Source: DASRTE01 sp035316885
GTDB taxonomy: Bacteria; Actinomycetota; Actinomycetes; Jiangellales; Jiangellaceae
Assembly: GCA_035316885.1 (NCBI GenBank)
Contig: DATHII010000078.1
Coordinates: 1-19,464, forward strand
DNA: 19,464 nt
Reading direction: 5' to 3'
Shown piece after piece: positions 1-6,795 of this stretch. How positions within the stretch are numbered: position 1 is the stretch's first letter; each line of letters opens with the position of its first letter. Position numbers and translations under genes: made by a program. The notes beneath the pieces are model-generated. The model had not been told where the DNA came from. It saw only the letters and a list, made by a program, of their open reading frames with translations, and did not search any database.

Positions 1-131
1 TGCTGCTCAGTGATCCAGTCCTGGCCGCAGACATGGGCCGACGTGGACGCGACCTGGTCCTCGAGCGCTTCACCTGGGAGCACTGCGCCGCGCGCTGCTT
101 GACCGCCTATCGGGAACTGATGTCACCGTGA
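1..131 (+). CDS. GT4 glycosyltransferase, C-terminal end (partial)
   Basis: The gene enters from outside the window and only its last 42 codons are visible, read from base 3 to the TGA at 129-131. The peptide begins LLSDPVLAADMGRRGRDLVL and continues with ERFTWEHCAARCLTAYRELM. This is the usual tail of family-4 (GT-B fold) glycosyltransferases: a 'll.Dp.la..mG..gr..v.e.FtWe..a' stretch followed by a helix ending in Y-rel. Such enzymes transfer a nucleotide-activated sugar to an acceptor in the cytoplasm. Donor and acceptor cannot be told because the catalytic part is not present. Confidence 0.7.
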   Translation, partial: LLSDPVLAADMGRRGRDLVLERFTWEHCAARCLTAYRELMSP

Positions 132-637
132 CAGCGCCCACACCCACGTTCGGCCGGCCCTAGCCGTCTACGAGGTGAGGCTATAGAGATCGGAGATCAC
201 GATGGCCGCAGGAGGAGTCGGCCCATGGACCGGTCCGCGAAGCGCCTCTGACCGACGATCTCGGCTTGATCAGGCCGACCTAGTAGGGCGGTCCCGTTCC
301 GACGCTGTATCTCAGAGCCGGCGACCCACTCTTGTAGTCGTCATCGATAGCCGAGATGAGTGCGCGGACGGCAAGGCGGTCTTTCATGGCTCTCCAACAG
401 GTCCTGCTCGATGGTCAACCCATTGCCGCCGGCCAGGAGCGGCGGTTGCTGCCCGGCTTGGACGTCGCCGCGTTCGACCGGCTGCACCTACACCTGTCCG
501 GTGGGGCGCCAACAACGGCCAGACCGACAACCGACCGTCTACGTGGCCTTGCTAGCTCAGGAGATCTGACAGGTATCGCGTGAGCCCTCGTTTCGGCGCA
601 CGATCGTCGTGAGGGATGGGGACGAAGGAGGGGGACC
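132..637. other. 506-base stretch without a convincing gene
   Basis: Between the glycosyltransferase end and the protease-nuclease gene there is no full-length gene I can support. Several reading frames are open, but their translations are rich in Arg, Pro and Ser and look like off-frame products. The only protein-like piece is a short plus-strand ORF at 386-583, listed separately. No clear promoter, hairpin or tRNA was seen. The Shine-Dalgarno of the next gene lies at its right end (AAGGAGGGGG, about 624-634). Confidence 0.5.
386..583 (+). pseudogene. Small unknown ORF, possibly a frameshifted remnant
   Basis: An ATG at 386 is preceded at good distance by an AAGGCGG ribosome-binding-like sequence and opens a 65-codon ORF. 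Its first 40 residues (MALQQVLLDGQPIAAGQERR, then LLPGLDVAAFDRLHLHLSGG) look like a folded protein with alternating hydrophobic positions. After that the reading becomes Thr/Arg/Pro-rich. A neighbouring frame then gives a short plausible ending, PTVYVALLAQEI, with a TGA at 567-569. One indel near 515-535 would join the two. I do not recognise the family. It may be a remnant, a short real protein or chance. Confidence 0.25.
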
Positions 638-2551
638 GTGGGCCGCCTGGACGCGCTACGGAACATCAACCGGGATGCCGCGCTGAAGGAGGAGATCCTC
701 ACCAGGATCAGCGACGACGCCGCCATTGCCGAGAGTCTCGCCGAACGGGCACCGACAGGGCCCACGGGCGCGGCGCCCGGCGGGACGCTGGAGGAGTCAC
801 GGGTCATTGTGCCGCAGGTCACGGTCGACGCCGCTCGCTCCCTGATCGAGGACCCACCGGACCAGCCGGTCGACTTCGATCTCGAGGCGATCATCCTGGT
901 GATGGGCAGACCAGTGCTACTCGTCCGGAACGACGACGTCGACCTCGCAACCCTTGAGACGGACACCTGGCGGGCCAGGTTGGAGCAGGCCCGTCCAGGC
1001 CTCAAGTCGGCGATCCTGTCGGTTGGCCGGATCGACCTGGACAACAACCCGCAGTTCGACTGGGTCGGCACGGGCTGGGTCGTGGCGGACGACGTCATCG
1101 TCACCAACCGACACGTCGCGAGCGAGTTCGCCCGCCGGGAGGGAGACCGCTTCACTTTCCGGACGTCGTTCCTCGGTCAGATGGGTGCTCGCGTCGACTT
1201 CAAGGAGGAGTTCGAAGGGCCCGCACCCGACGAGTTCCGGGTCGCCGAGATACTCCATATCGAAGCCGAGCCGGGCCCCGACATGGCATTCCTGCGCGTC
1301 GACTGGGGGAGTGGGGCGAGGCGCGCACCCATCAGGCTCGCACCGAGCACCCAACCGGGCCGGGGCATCGTCGTCATCGGCTATCCGGCGAAGGACACCC
1401 GCACCAGCATCCCGGCCGAGATGGACCGGATCTTCGGCGCGGTATACAACGTCAAGCGGTTGGCGCCGGGAGACGTGACCGCGGTCAGGGAGCAGGAGCA
1501 ACTGGTCAATCACGACTGCACGACGCTGGGCGGCAACTCCGGCTCGGTTGTGCTCGACCTGGAGACCGGCGAGGCGGTGGCTCTGCACTTCGCCGGACGC
1601 GAGAGGGATCGCAACTTCGCCGTTCCTGCGCGCGCGGTGCGAGCCCGGCTTGAGGAGCTCCTCGGCGCCGTCCCGACCCCGCGCACGGGCACGACCGGGC
1701 CCCAGGCGGAGGCCGAGAAGGCGCCGACGTTGGCGGACATGGAAGGGCGCACCGGCTACCAGCAGGACTTCCTCGGCCCGGCCGTCGCGCACCCGGCACT
1801 GCGTCCTGAGGTGGAGGGCGCTCTTGCGCCGGTCACCGGCAGGGAGGACGGCATCCTCGACTACACGCACTACTCACTGCGCATGCACCGGTTCCGGCGC
1901 CTGGCGATGTACACCGCGGTCAACATCGACGGTGGCTCGGCGCGCAACGTGCGCCGGGGTCGGGACAAATGGAGCATGGACCCGCGGATCGATCCACGGT
2001 TCCAAGTGGGAAACGAGTTGTACGAGCGCAACAAGCTCGACCGCGGCCACCTGGTGCGACGGCTCGACCCCGCGTGGGGGGACACCTTTGAGTCGGCCGA
2101 GGCGGCCGCCCTGGACACGTTCTTCTACACGAACTGCGCTCCGCAGCACCAGCGCCACAACCAGGACCTGTGGCTCGGCATCGAGGACCACATCCTCAGC
2201 AACGCCGACGCTCGCGACCTCAGGGTCAACGTCTTCAGTGGGCCGATCTTCCGAGACAGCGACCGCCAGTACCGCGAGTTCCTGATTCCCGAGGATTACT
2301 GGAAGGTCGTCGCCGTGGTCAACGACGAGACCGGGCGGCTGTCGGTGACCGGCTACGTCGTGAGCCAGCGCGATTTCATGGACGACCTCGAGTTCGCGTT
2401 CGGGCCCTTCCAGACCTACCAGGTCCCGGTCGCGACCATCGAAGAGCAGACTCGCCTCGACTTCGGCGACCTGAAGGACTTCGACCCGCTCGCCGGCACG
2501 GAGACATCCCCGATCCGGCCGTTGACGACGCTCGCCGACATTACCCTGTAG
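638..2551 (+). CDS. Trypsin-like protease fused to DNA/RNA non-specific endonuclease
   Basis: A 637-residue protein with a GTG start chosen because AAGGAGGGGG sits just upstream. Residues 1-115 are an acidic, mostly helical N-terminal region without a recognised domain. Residues about 120-340 form a chymotrypsin-fold serine protease: GTGWVVADDVIVTNRH gives His159, PDMAFLRVD gives Asp215 and GGNSGS gives Ser301. After a linker, about 400-610 is a Serratia-type NUC domain with the DRGH motif at 468-471 (general base His471), the metal-binding Asn in the HNQDLW segment (Asn508) and the following Glu516. All six key residues are present, so both activities should work. There is no signal peptide or membrane segment, so the protein appears cytosolic. 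Proteins with this architecture exist in other bacteria; a role in proteolytically controlled DNA/RNA destruction, such as defence or programmed death, is my inference. It stands alone: the next gene runs towards it and overlaps its stop codon. Confidence 0.88.
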   Translation: MGRLDALRNINRDAALKEEILTRISDDAAIAESLAERAPTGPTGAAPGGTLEESRVIVPQVTVDAARSLIEDPPDQPVDFDLEAIILVMGRPVLLVRNDDVDLATLETDTWRARLEQARPGLKSAILSVGRIDLDNNPQFDWVGTGWVVADDVIVTNRHVASEFARREGDRFTFRTSFLGQMGARVDFKEEFEGPAPDEFRVAEILHIEAEPGPDMAFLRVDWGSGARRAPIRLAPSTQPGRGIVVIGYPAKDTRTSIPAEMDRIFGAVYNVKRLAPGDVTAVREQEQLVNHDCTTLGGNSGSVVLDLETGEAVALHFAGRERDRNFAVPARAVRARLEELLGAVPTPRTGTTGPQAEAEKAPTLADMEGRTGYQQDFLGPAVAHPALRPEVEGALAPVTGREDGILDYTHYSLRMHRFRRLAMYTAVNIDGGSARNVRRGRDKWSMDPRIDPRFQVGNELYERNKLDRGHLVRRLDPAWGDTFESAEAAALDTFFYTNCAPQHQRHNQDLWLGIEDHILSNADARDLRVNVFSGPIFRDSDRQYREFLIPEDYWKVVAVVNDETGRLSVTGYVVSQRDFMDDLEFAFGPFQTYQVPVATIEEQTRLDFGDLKDFDPLAGTETSPIRPLTTLADITL

Positions 2552-3848
2552 CGGACCCAGGCCACAGCCGGCGGGCTCGGCGGGCAAGGTCCCGGCGCAG
2601 CGCCGGCATGTCAGCGCCGACCAGGTCCCCGTCGCGAACCACGTAGTCCCCTTCCACGAACACATGCCGAGCGCGCCGTTCCGGGCCGAGCACCAGCCCG
2701 GCCAGCGGGTCGAGCACATCTGCGAGGTCGTCGCCCGGCCAGACCACGACGTCGGCGCGGTACCCGGGCTCCAGCTGTCCGATGTCGTCGCGGCCGAGAC
2801 AGCGGGCGCCGCCCTCGGTGGCAATCCGCAGCACGTCGGTCGGCCCGAACGTCTCGGCCGACAGGTCACGCTGACGGGCCAGGAACAGCGCCATCCGCAG
2901 CTCCGGGAAGAGCCCGCCGATCTCGTTGGACGCCACCCCGTCGACGCCGAGCCCGACCGGCGCGCCGGCCGCGGTCAGGTCCGCCACCCGGCAGATGCCG
3001 GACCCGAGGCGGCAGTTGCTCGACGGGCAGTGCGCGATTCCGGTGCCGGTCTGGCCGAGACGGCGGACCTCCGCATCGTTGAAATGGATCCCGTGGGCCA
3101 CCCAGACATCCGGGGCGATCCAGCCAAGGTCGTCCAGTACCTCCATTGGCCGCTTGCCGAACCGCTCCAGGCAGCTGTGCTCCTCGTCCAGGGTCTCGGC
3201 GAGGTGAGTGTGCAGACGCAGGCCGTGCCTGCGGGCGAGCGCGGCCGACTCGGTCATCAGCTCGGTCGTGACGCTGAACGGACTGCACGGTGCGACCGTC
3301 ACGACGATGCGCTCGCCGTCGTGCAGCCGTTCGTAGACCGACTGGGTTGAGGCCAGGATCGCGTCGAGGTCCTCCACCACCGAGTCCGGCGGCAGGCCGC
3401 CCTTGCTCTGGCCGAGGTCCATCGACCCGCGGGCGATGTGCACCCGGATGCCGATGGTGCGCGCCGCCGCGGCGATCGCGTCGAACACCGAGTCGTCCCC
3501 GCCCGGCACCAGGTAATGGTGGTCGGCGGCTGTGGTGCAGCCGGTCAAGGCCAGCTCGCCCAGGGCCACCGCCGACGCGGCATGCACGTCCTCGGGAGTC
3601 AGCCGGGCCCACACCGGGTATAGCGTCGTCAGCCAGCCGAACAGCGTGCAGTCGAAGGCCCAACCCCGCGTCATCCACTGGTAGAAGTGGTGGTGGGTGT
3701 TCACCAGGCCGGCGGTGATCAGGTCGCCGTCGCAGCGCACCACCTCGTCGCCGTTCTGGGCAGCCACCGTCCCGACGGCCACGATGCGCCCGTCCTTGAT
3801 CGCGACGTCGCCGGGCCAGCGCGCGCCGCGCAGAACGAGCCTGCTCAC
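2541..3848 (-). CDS. Probable 8-oxoguanine deaminase (amidohydrolase)
   Basis: A 435-residue amidohydrolase. I place the start at the GTG at 3846-3848 (MSRLVLRGARWPGDVAIKDG), which gives the normal family N-terminus; the frame is open further upstream but that part is not protein-like. Metal and catalytic residues are visible: H52 and H54 in NTHHHFYQWMTRGW, H215 and E218 in HTHLAE, H252 in VAHGI, D303 in GVDGVASNE. The NTHHHxYQ...TR...LF.WL..LYP.W pattern is typical of the 8-oxoguanine deaminase/hydroxydechloroatrazine hydrolase group (subtype cog0402). 8-oxoguanine deaminase makes urate directly, which suits its place next to uricase. Guanine deaminase or another aminohydrolase role cannot be excluded. 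Its TAA overlaps the end of the convergent protease-nuclease gene by 11 bases. Confidence 0.82.
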   Translation of the reverse strand: MSRLVLRGARWPGDVAIKDGRIVAVGTVAAQNGDEVVRCDGDLITAGLVNTHHHFYQWMTRGWAFDCTLFGWLTTLYPVWARLTPEDVHAASAVALGELALTGCTTAADHHYLVPGGDDSVFDAIAAAARTIGIRVHIARGSMDLGQSKGGLPPDSVVEDLDAILASTQSVYERLHDGERIVVTVAPCSPFSVTTELMTESAALARRHGLRLHTHLAETLDEEHSCLERFGKRPMEVLDDLGWIAPDVWVAHGIHFNDAEVRRLGQTGTGIAHCPSSNCRLGSGICRVADLTAAGAPVGLGVDGVASNEIGGLFPELRMALFLARQRDLSAETFGPTDVLRIATEGGARCLGRDDIGQLEPGYRADVVVWPGDDLADVLDPLAGLVLGPERRARHVFVEGDYVVRDGDLVGADMPALRRDLARRARRLWPGSATG

Positions 3849-4049
3849 GAGACCACGGATTCGGCCGCCGGTTCCTCCATGGTGTTCAGCAGACCATGAA
3901 GTCCGTACCAGCGGCGCGCAGCTGCCCATCCGGCGACTCGTCGAGTGCCTCGAAGGTCTACTCGACCGTTCGCGGGTGGGCGATATCCTGCTCGTGCCAT
4001 TGGTTTCTGCCTGACGGTAGCCATATTTCGTTCTACGGAAAGTTAGGGG
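3849..4049. promoter_or_regulatory. Divergent control region, deaminase / uraD operon
   Basis: 201 bases separating the minus-strand deaminase from plus-strand uraD. Ahead of uraD there is a weak sigma70-like pair: TTGGTT at 4000-4005 and CATATT at 4022-4027 (16-base spacing), with a start of transcription expected around 4034. The candidate operator at 4026-4040 overlaps that -10/start region. On the minus strand a 59-codon frame ends with a TGA overlapping the deaminase GTG (GTGA); its last residues (RRWYGLHGLLNTMEEPAAES) look protein-like but its first half does not. Confidence 0.45.
4026..4040 (+). promoter_or_regulatory. Candidate IclR/AllR-type operator ahead of uraD
   Basis: TTTCGTTCTACGGAA is an imperfect dyad of the form TTYC-N7-GGAA. 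Read on the minus strand, the site at 6615-6629 has the same length, the same half-sites and 10 of 15 identical bases (TTTCNNNNTNCGGAA). This copy lies over the predicted -10/transcription start of the uraD-uraH-uricase operon and ends 9 bases before the uraD ATG, where a bound repressor would block expression. Assignment to the IclR-type protein at 5819-6586 is inference. Confidence 0.45.
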
Positions 4050-4571
4050 ATGTCCGAGACCTGGTCCACCCGGCACGCGCTCGATCGTCTCAACAGTGCT
4101 TCAGCCGCCGAGGCCACCCAGCGGCTGCGAGCGTGCAACGGTTCGCGCGGCTGGACACGGGCGATGGTGGCGGGCCGTCCGTATCCGGACGTCCGGACCT
4201 TGCTGGCCACCGCTGAGCGGGAGAGCCGGGCACTGTCCTGGACCGAGGTGCTGGCGGCGCTCGCTACCCACCCCCGCATCGGCGAGAGCCCGGATGGCCA
4301 GGGGGCGGAGGCCGAGTGGTCACGGCGTGAGCAGGCTGCGATGGGCGGGGCCGACGCAGAGCTACGGCGCGCGGTTCTGGAGGGGAACCGCGCGTACGAG
4401 AAGCGGTTCGGGCACGTCTTCCTGATCCGGGCAGCCGGTCGCGAGGGGCCCGAGATGCTCGCGGCCCTGCGGTCGCGGCTGGCCAACGACGAGGCAACCG
4501 AGCGGGCCGTGGTCACCGACCAGCTCGCCCAGATCACCCGGCTGCGGGTGGAGAGGCTGCTCACCGAATGA
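4050..4571 (+). CDS. uraD: OHCU decarboxylase
   Basis: A 173-residue protein of usual length for 2-oxo-4-hydroxy-4-carboxy-5-ureidoimidazoline decarboxylase, which makes (S)-allantoin in the third step of urate breakdown. The family signature is clear: HPRIGE with catalytic His74, the W-S-x2-EQ segment (90-95) and the EGNRAYEKRFGHVFLIRAAG stretch (111-130) with its conserved FG...F...A.G pattern. The ATG is preceded by a modest purine-rich sequence (GTTAGGGG). It is the first gene of a three-gene operon: its TGA overlaps the uraH ATG (ATGA), so translation is probably coupled. A candidate repressor site lies just before the start. Confidence 0.95.
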   Translation: MSETWSTRHALDRLNSASAAEATQRLRACNGSRGWTRAMVAGRPYPDVRTLLATAERESRALSWTEVLAALATHPRIGESPDGQGAEAEWSRREQAAMGGADAELRRAVLEGNRAYEKRFGHVFLIRAAGREGPEMLAALRSRLANDEATERAVVTDQLAQITRLRVERLLTE

Positions 4572-4900
4572 CACTGTCCACCCACGTTCTCGACGCTGCC
4601 AAGGGCAGGCCGGCTGTCGGCGTACCGGTCGTCCTGTCCCGTCGGATCCCGGACGGTTGGCAGCGACTCGGCGCCGGGGTCACCGACGACGACGGCCGGA
4701 GCTCCGACCTGTGGCTCGGTGCGCTCGAGCCGGGCGTGTACCGGCTGGAGTTCGACACCGGCACGTACTTCGCGGCCACCGGGCAGACCGGCTTCTATCC
4801 CGAGGTGGCCGTCGTGTTCGAGATCACCGACCCGGCGAGCCACCACCATGTCCCGCTGCTGTTGTCCCCGTTCGCGTACTCGACCTACCGAGGGAGCTGA
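4568..4900 (+). CDS. uraH: 5-hydroxyisourate hydrolase
   Basis: A 110-residue transthyretin-related protein that hydrolyses 5-hydroxyisourate, the product of uricase, to OHCU. All diagnostic parts are visible: STHVLD at the N-terminus with His6, Arg44 in DDDGRSSDL, His94 in HHHVPLLLSPFAYSTY, and the C-terminal tetrapeptide YRGS that separates true HIU hydrolases from transthyretins. It acts in the cytoplasm as a tetramer (family knowledge). It overlaps uraD by four bases and the uricase ATG follows four bases after its stop. Confidence 0.96.
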   Translation: MTLSTHVLDAAKGRPAVGVPVVLSRRIPDGWQRLGAGVTDDDGRSSDLWLGALEPGVYRLEFDTGTYFAATGQTGFYPEVAVVFEITDPASHHHVPLLLSPFAYSTYRGS

Positions 4901-4904
4901 AGGC

Positions 4905-5801
4905 ATGGGCGTCACGCTCGGACACAACCAGTACGGCAAGGCGGAGACCCGGGTGGTCCGCGTCTACCGCGACTCCGACCCGCACGAGTTGGTCGACTAC
5001 AACGTCTCGGTCGCCTTGTCGGGCGACTTCGCCGACATCCACCTGACCGGCGACAACGCCAAGTGCCTGACCACTGACGCCACCAAGAACACCGTCAACG
5101 CCTTCTGCAAGGAGTACCCCGACGCGGTGCGGCAGCCGGAGTCCCTCGGCCTCGCGCTCGCGCGCCACTTCGTCGAGGACGTCGAACCGGTCAGCCGCGC
5201 CCGGATCACCGTGGAGATGTACCCCTGGGTCCGGCTGAACCACGCCGGCTCACCGCACCCGCACGCGTTCGCCCGGCGCGGCGGGTACGTCCGCACCGCT
5301 TCGGTGGCCGTCGAGAACGGTCGGGCCTGGGTGGTCTCCGGCGTCCGCGACCTCACCGTGCTCAAGACCACGGACTCGGAGTTCTGGGGCTACCTCCAGG
5401 AGCGCTACACCACGCTGCAGCCCACCCGCGACCGGATCATGGCGACATCGGTGCGAAGCCAGTGGTGGCACACCGACCTGGACACCGACTGGGCGAAATC
5501 GTACGAGGCGGCGCTGGCGACCATGACCGACAGCTTCGCCGGTCACCACAGCCTGGCATTGCAGCAGACCATGTACGCCATGGGTGAGGCGATGATCGCG
5601 GCCCAGCCGGAGATCGGCGAGGTCCGCTTCTCGATGCCGAACAAGCACCACTTCGTCATCGACCTGTCCCCGTTCGGCCTGGACAACCCCAATGAGGTGT
5701 TCCACGCCGACGACCGGCCGTACGGGCTCATCGAGGGCACGATCCACCGCGACGACGCCGGTGACCCCGGTCTGGCGTTCGACCCGGGCCAGGGCTGGTG
5801 A
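4905..5801 (+). CDS. uox: Uricase (urate oxidase)
   Basis: A 298-residue cofactor-free urate oxidase that converts urate and O2 to 5-hydroxyisourate and H2O2. I chose the ATG at 4905 (GGAG nearby, four bases after the uraH stop); the frame is open upstream only as off-frame uraH. Expected features are present: the T1 domain with Lys12 (QYGKAETRV) and DATKNTVNAF (Thr60, the Thr of the Lys-Thr pair), and the T2 domain with SVRSQWW, LQQTMYAMGE and the uricase signature PNKHHFVIDLSPF (246-257). It is the last gene of the operon and lies 17 bases from the convergent regulator gene, with no hairpin between them. Confidence 0.96.
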   Translation: MGVTLGHNQYGKAETRVVRVYRDSDPHELVDYNVSVALSGDFADIHLTGDNAKCLTTDATKNTVNAFCKEYPDAVRQPESLGLALARHFVEDVEPVSRARITVEMYPWVRLNHAGSPHPHAFARRGGYVRTASVAVENGRAWVVSGVRDLTVLKTTDSEFWGYLQERYTTLQPTRDRIMATSVRSQWWHTDLDTDWAKSYEAALATMTDSFAGHHSLALQQTMYAMGEAMIAAQPEIGEVRFSMPNKHHFVIDLSPFGLDNPNEVFHADDRPYGLIEGTIHRDDAGDPGLAFDPGQGW

Positions 5802-5818
5802 CCGGTACGACCCGGCGG

Positions 5819-6586
5819 TTAGGCGGAGGGGCGCTCGTCGACCAAGTCGGCGGACAGCGCATCGGCTGTGGCGATGAGCGGCGACGCCGCCCGGGAGATG
5901 AGATCGTGGGTCATTCGCGCTGCCGGGCCGGATATGGAGATGGCGGTCCTGGTCGCGCCGCTGGGGACGGCCACTGCCAGGCAGTTGACGCCGATCTCCT
6001 GCTCGCCCTCGTCGACTGCGTACCCCCGGTCTCGGATCTTCGCCAGCTCGCGGAGCATGACGTCGATGTCGATCACCGTGTGCTCGGTCTGCGCGGGCAT
6101 GCCGGTCCGCCCGAGGAGCACTCGGGCCTTGCCGTCGGAGAGCTGAGCCAGCAGTGCCTTGCCTACAGCCGTGCTGTGCAGGGGGACACGGCCGCCGACC
6201 TCGGTGAACATGCGCATCGGGTGCGTTGACGGCACTTGGGCCACGTACGTGGCCCGGTCGCCGTCGAGCATAGCCACGTTCGAGGTCTCGCCGAACGTGT
6301 CCACCAGACGGGACAGGTGGGGGAGCGCGGTGCTGCGGATCATGCCGTTTGCTGCCTCGCCGAGGTTCACCAGCCGCGGTCCGAGCGCATACCGCCGAGA
6401 TGGCTGCTGCCGCACGTAGCCCCGGTTTACCAGGGTTTGAACGAGGCGGTGGATGGTCGGCAGGGGCAGCCCCGATGTGGTCGCGATGTCGGACAGGGAC
6501 AGCTCACCGCCTGCCTCCGCCATGATCTCCAACACGTCCAAGACGCGCTCCACCGACTGCACAGTCCTCTGTTGCCGTGCTGTCAT
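5819..6586 (-). CDS. allR: IclR-family regulator, AllR-like
   Basis: A 255-residue IclR-family protein. Start at ATG 6586 (MTARQQRTVQSVERVLDVLE), preceded by AAGGGAATCACCC; an ATG 36 bases earlier has no ribosome-binding site. The winged helix-turn-helix covers about 10-70 (LSDIATTSGLPLPTIHRLVQ, then TLVNRGYVRQ). The effector-binding domain spans about 80-250, with HSTAVGKALLA and DEGEQEIGVNCLAVAVP including Cys202. Known Streptomyces AllR proteins of this type repress allantoin genes and respond to pathway intermediates. Its position between the urate and allantoin operons, divergent from the latter, makes the same role likely. The effector (for example allantoate or glyoxylate) cannot be read from sequence. 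Confidence 0.88.
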   Translation of the reverse strand: MTARQQRTVQSVERVLDVLEIMAEAGGELSLSDIATTSGLPLPTIHRLVQTLVNRGYVRQQPSRRYALGPRLVNLGEAANGMIRSTALPHLSRLVDTFGETSNVAMLDGDRATYVAQVPSTHPMRMFTEVGGRVPLHSTAVGKALLAQLSDGKARVLLGRTGMPAQTEHTVIDIDVMLRELAKIRDRGYAVDEGEQEIGVNCLAVAVPSGATRTAISISGPAARMTHDLISRAASPLIATADALSADLVDERPSA

Positions 6587-6614
6587 GGGTGATTCCCTTG
6601 GGACGTGCGTCGTG

Positions 6615-6629
6615 TTCCGCATCGTGAAA
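6615..6629 (-). promoter_or_regulatory. Candidate IclR/AllR-type operator ahead of allR
   Basis: Plus strand TTCCGCATCGTGAAA, minus strand TTTCACGATGCGGAA: the second copy of the TTTCNNNNTNCGGAA dyad seen at 4026-4040. It lies 28 bases upstream of the allR ATG and 166 bases upstream of the allantoin operon start. This position suits autoregulation of allR; control of the divergent operon may use this or the two neighbouring dyads. Confidence 0.45.
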
Positions 6630-6650
6630 GAAGTGTGACGGACGGCCGGT

Positions 6651-6665
6651 TGAGTCGACGACTCA
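6651..6665. promoter_or_regulatory. Perfect 15-bp palindrome, possible operator
   Basis: TGAGTCGACGACTCA: seven-base arms TGAGTCG and CGACTCA around a single central base. It sits midway between the other two dyads of the allR/allantoin-operon control region. The protein that would bind it is unknown. Confidence 0.35.
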
Positions 6666-6675
6666 CTCGGCGTTG

Positions 6676-6696
6676 ATCTTCCATATGTCAGAAGAT
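6676..6696. promoter_or_regulatory. ATCTTC-N9-GAAGAT inverted repeat, possible operator
   Basis: Six-base perfect arms 6676-6681 and 6691-6696 around CATATGTCA, 99 bases upstream of the DUF6986 gene. The 15-base centre-to-centre distance and nine-base spacer suit a dimeric regulator. It may take part in control of the allantoin operon. A functional role is unproven. Confidence 0.3.
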
Positions 6697-6795
6697 AGAG
6701 TCCGCTGGGCAGAATCGCGAACACCACGGTAGCTTCCTTCGGTCTGCCGACGTGGCCCGGGCGGAATGGTCCTGCCCTACTGAGGGGGTACGGAG

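Larger units (their letters stand above)
6587..6795. promoter_or_regulatory. Divergent control region between allR and the allantoin operon
   Basis: 209 bases between allR (minus) and the DUF6986-allB-alc operon (plus). It holds three separate dyads: 6615-6629 (shared with the uraD promoter), 6651-6665 (perfect 15-bp palindrome) and 6676-6696 (ATCTTC-N9-GAAGAT). No strong consensus promoter stands out. A GGGGG run about 10 bases before the ATG at 6796 serves as ribosome-binding site. Confidence 0.6.

Noticed and set aside
415..1155. 246-codon minus-strand open frame across the start of the protease-nuclease
   Set aside because: Ser/Arg/Thr-rich antisense product without family pattern; the plus-strand gene is strongly supported.
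3849..4076. Longer N-terminus for the deaminase (76 extra residues)
   Set aside because: The extra part is Arg/Ser-rich, overlaps the uraD start and the candidate operator, and is absent from the normal family N-terminus.
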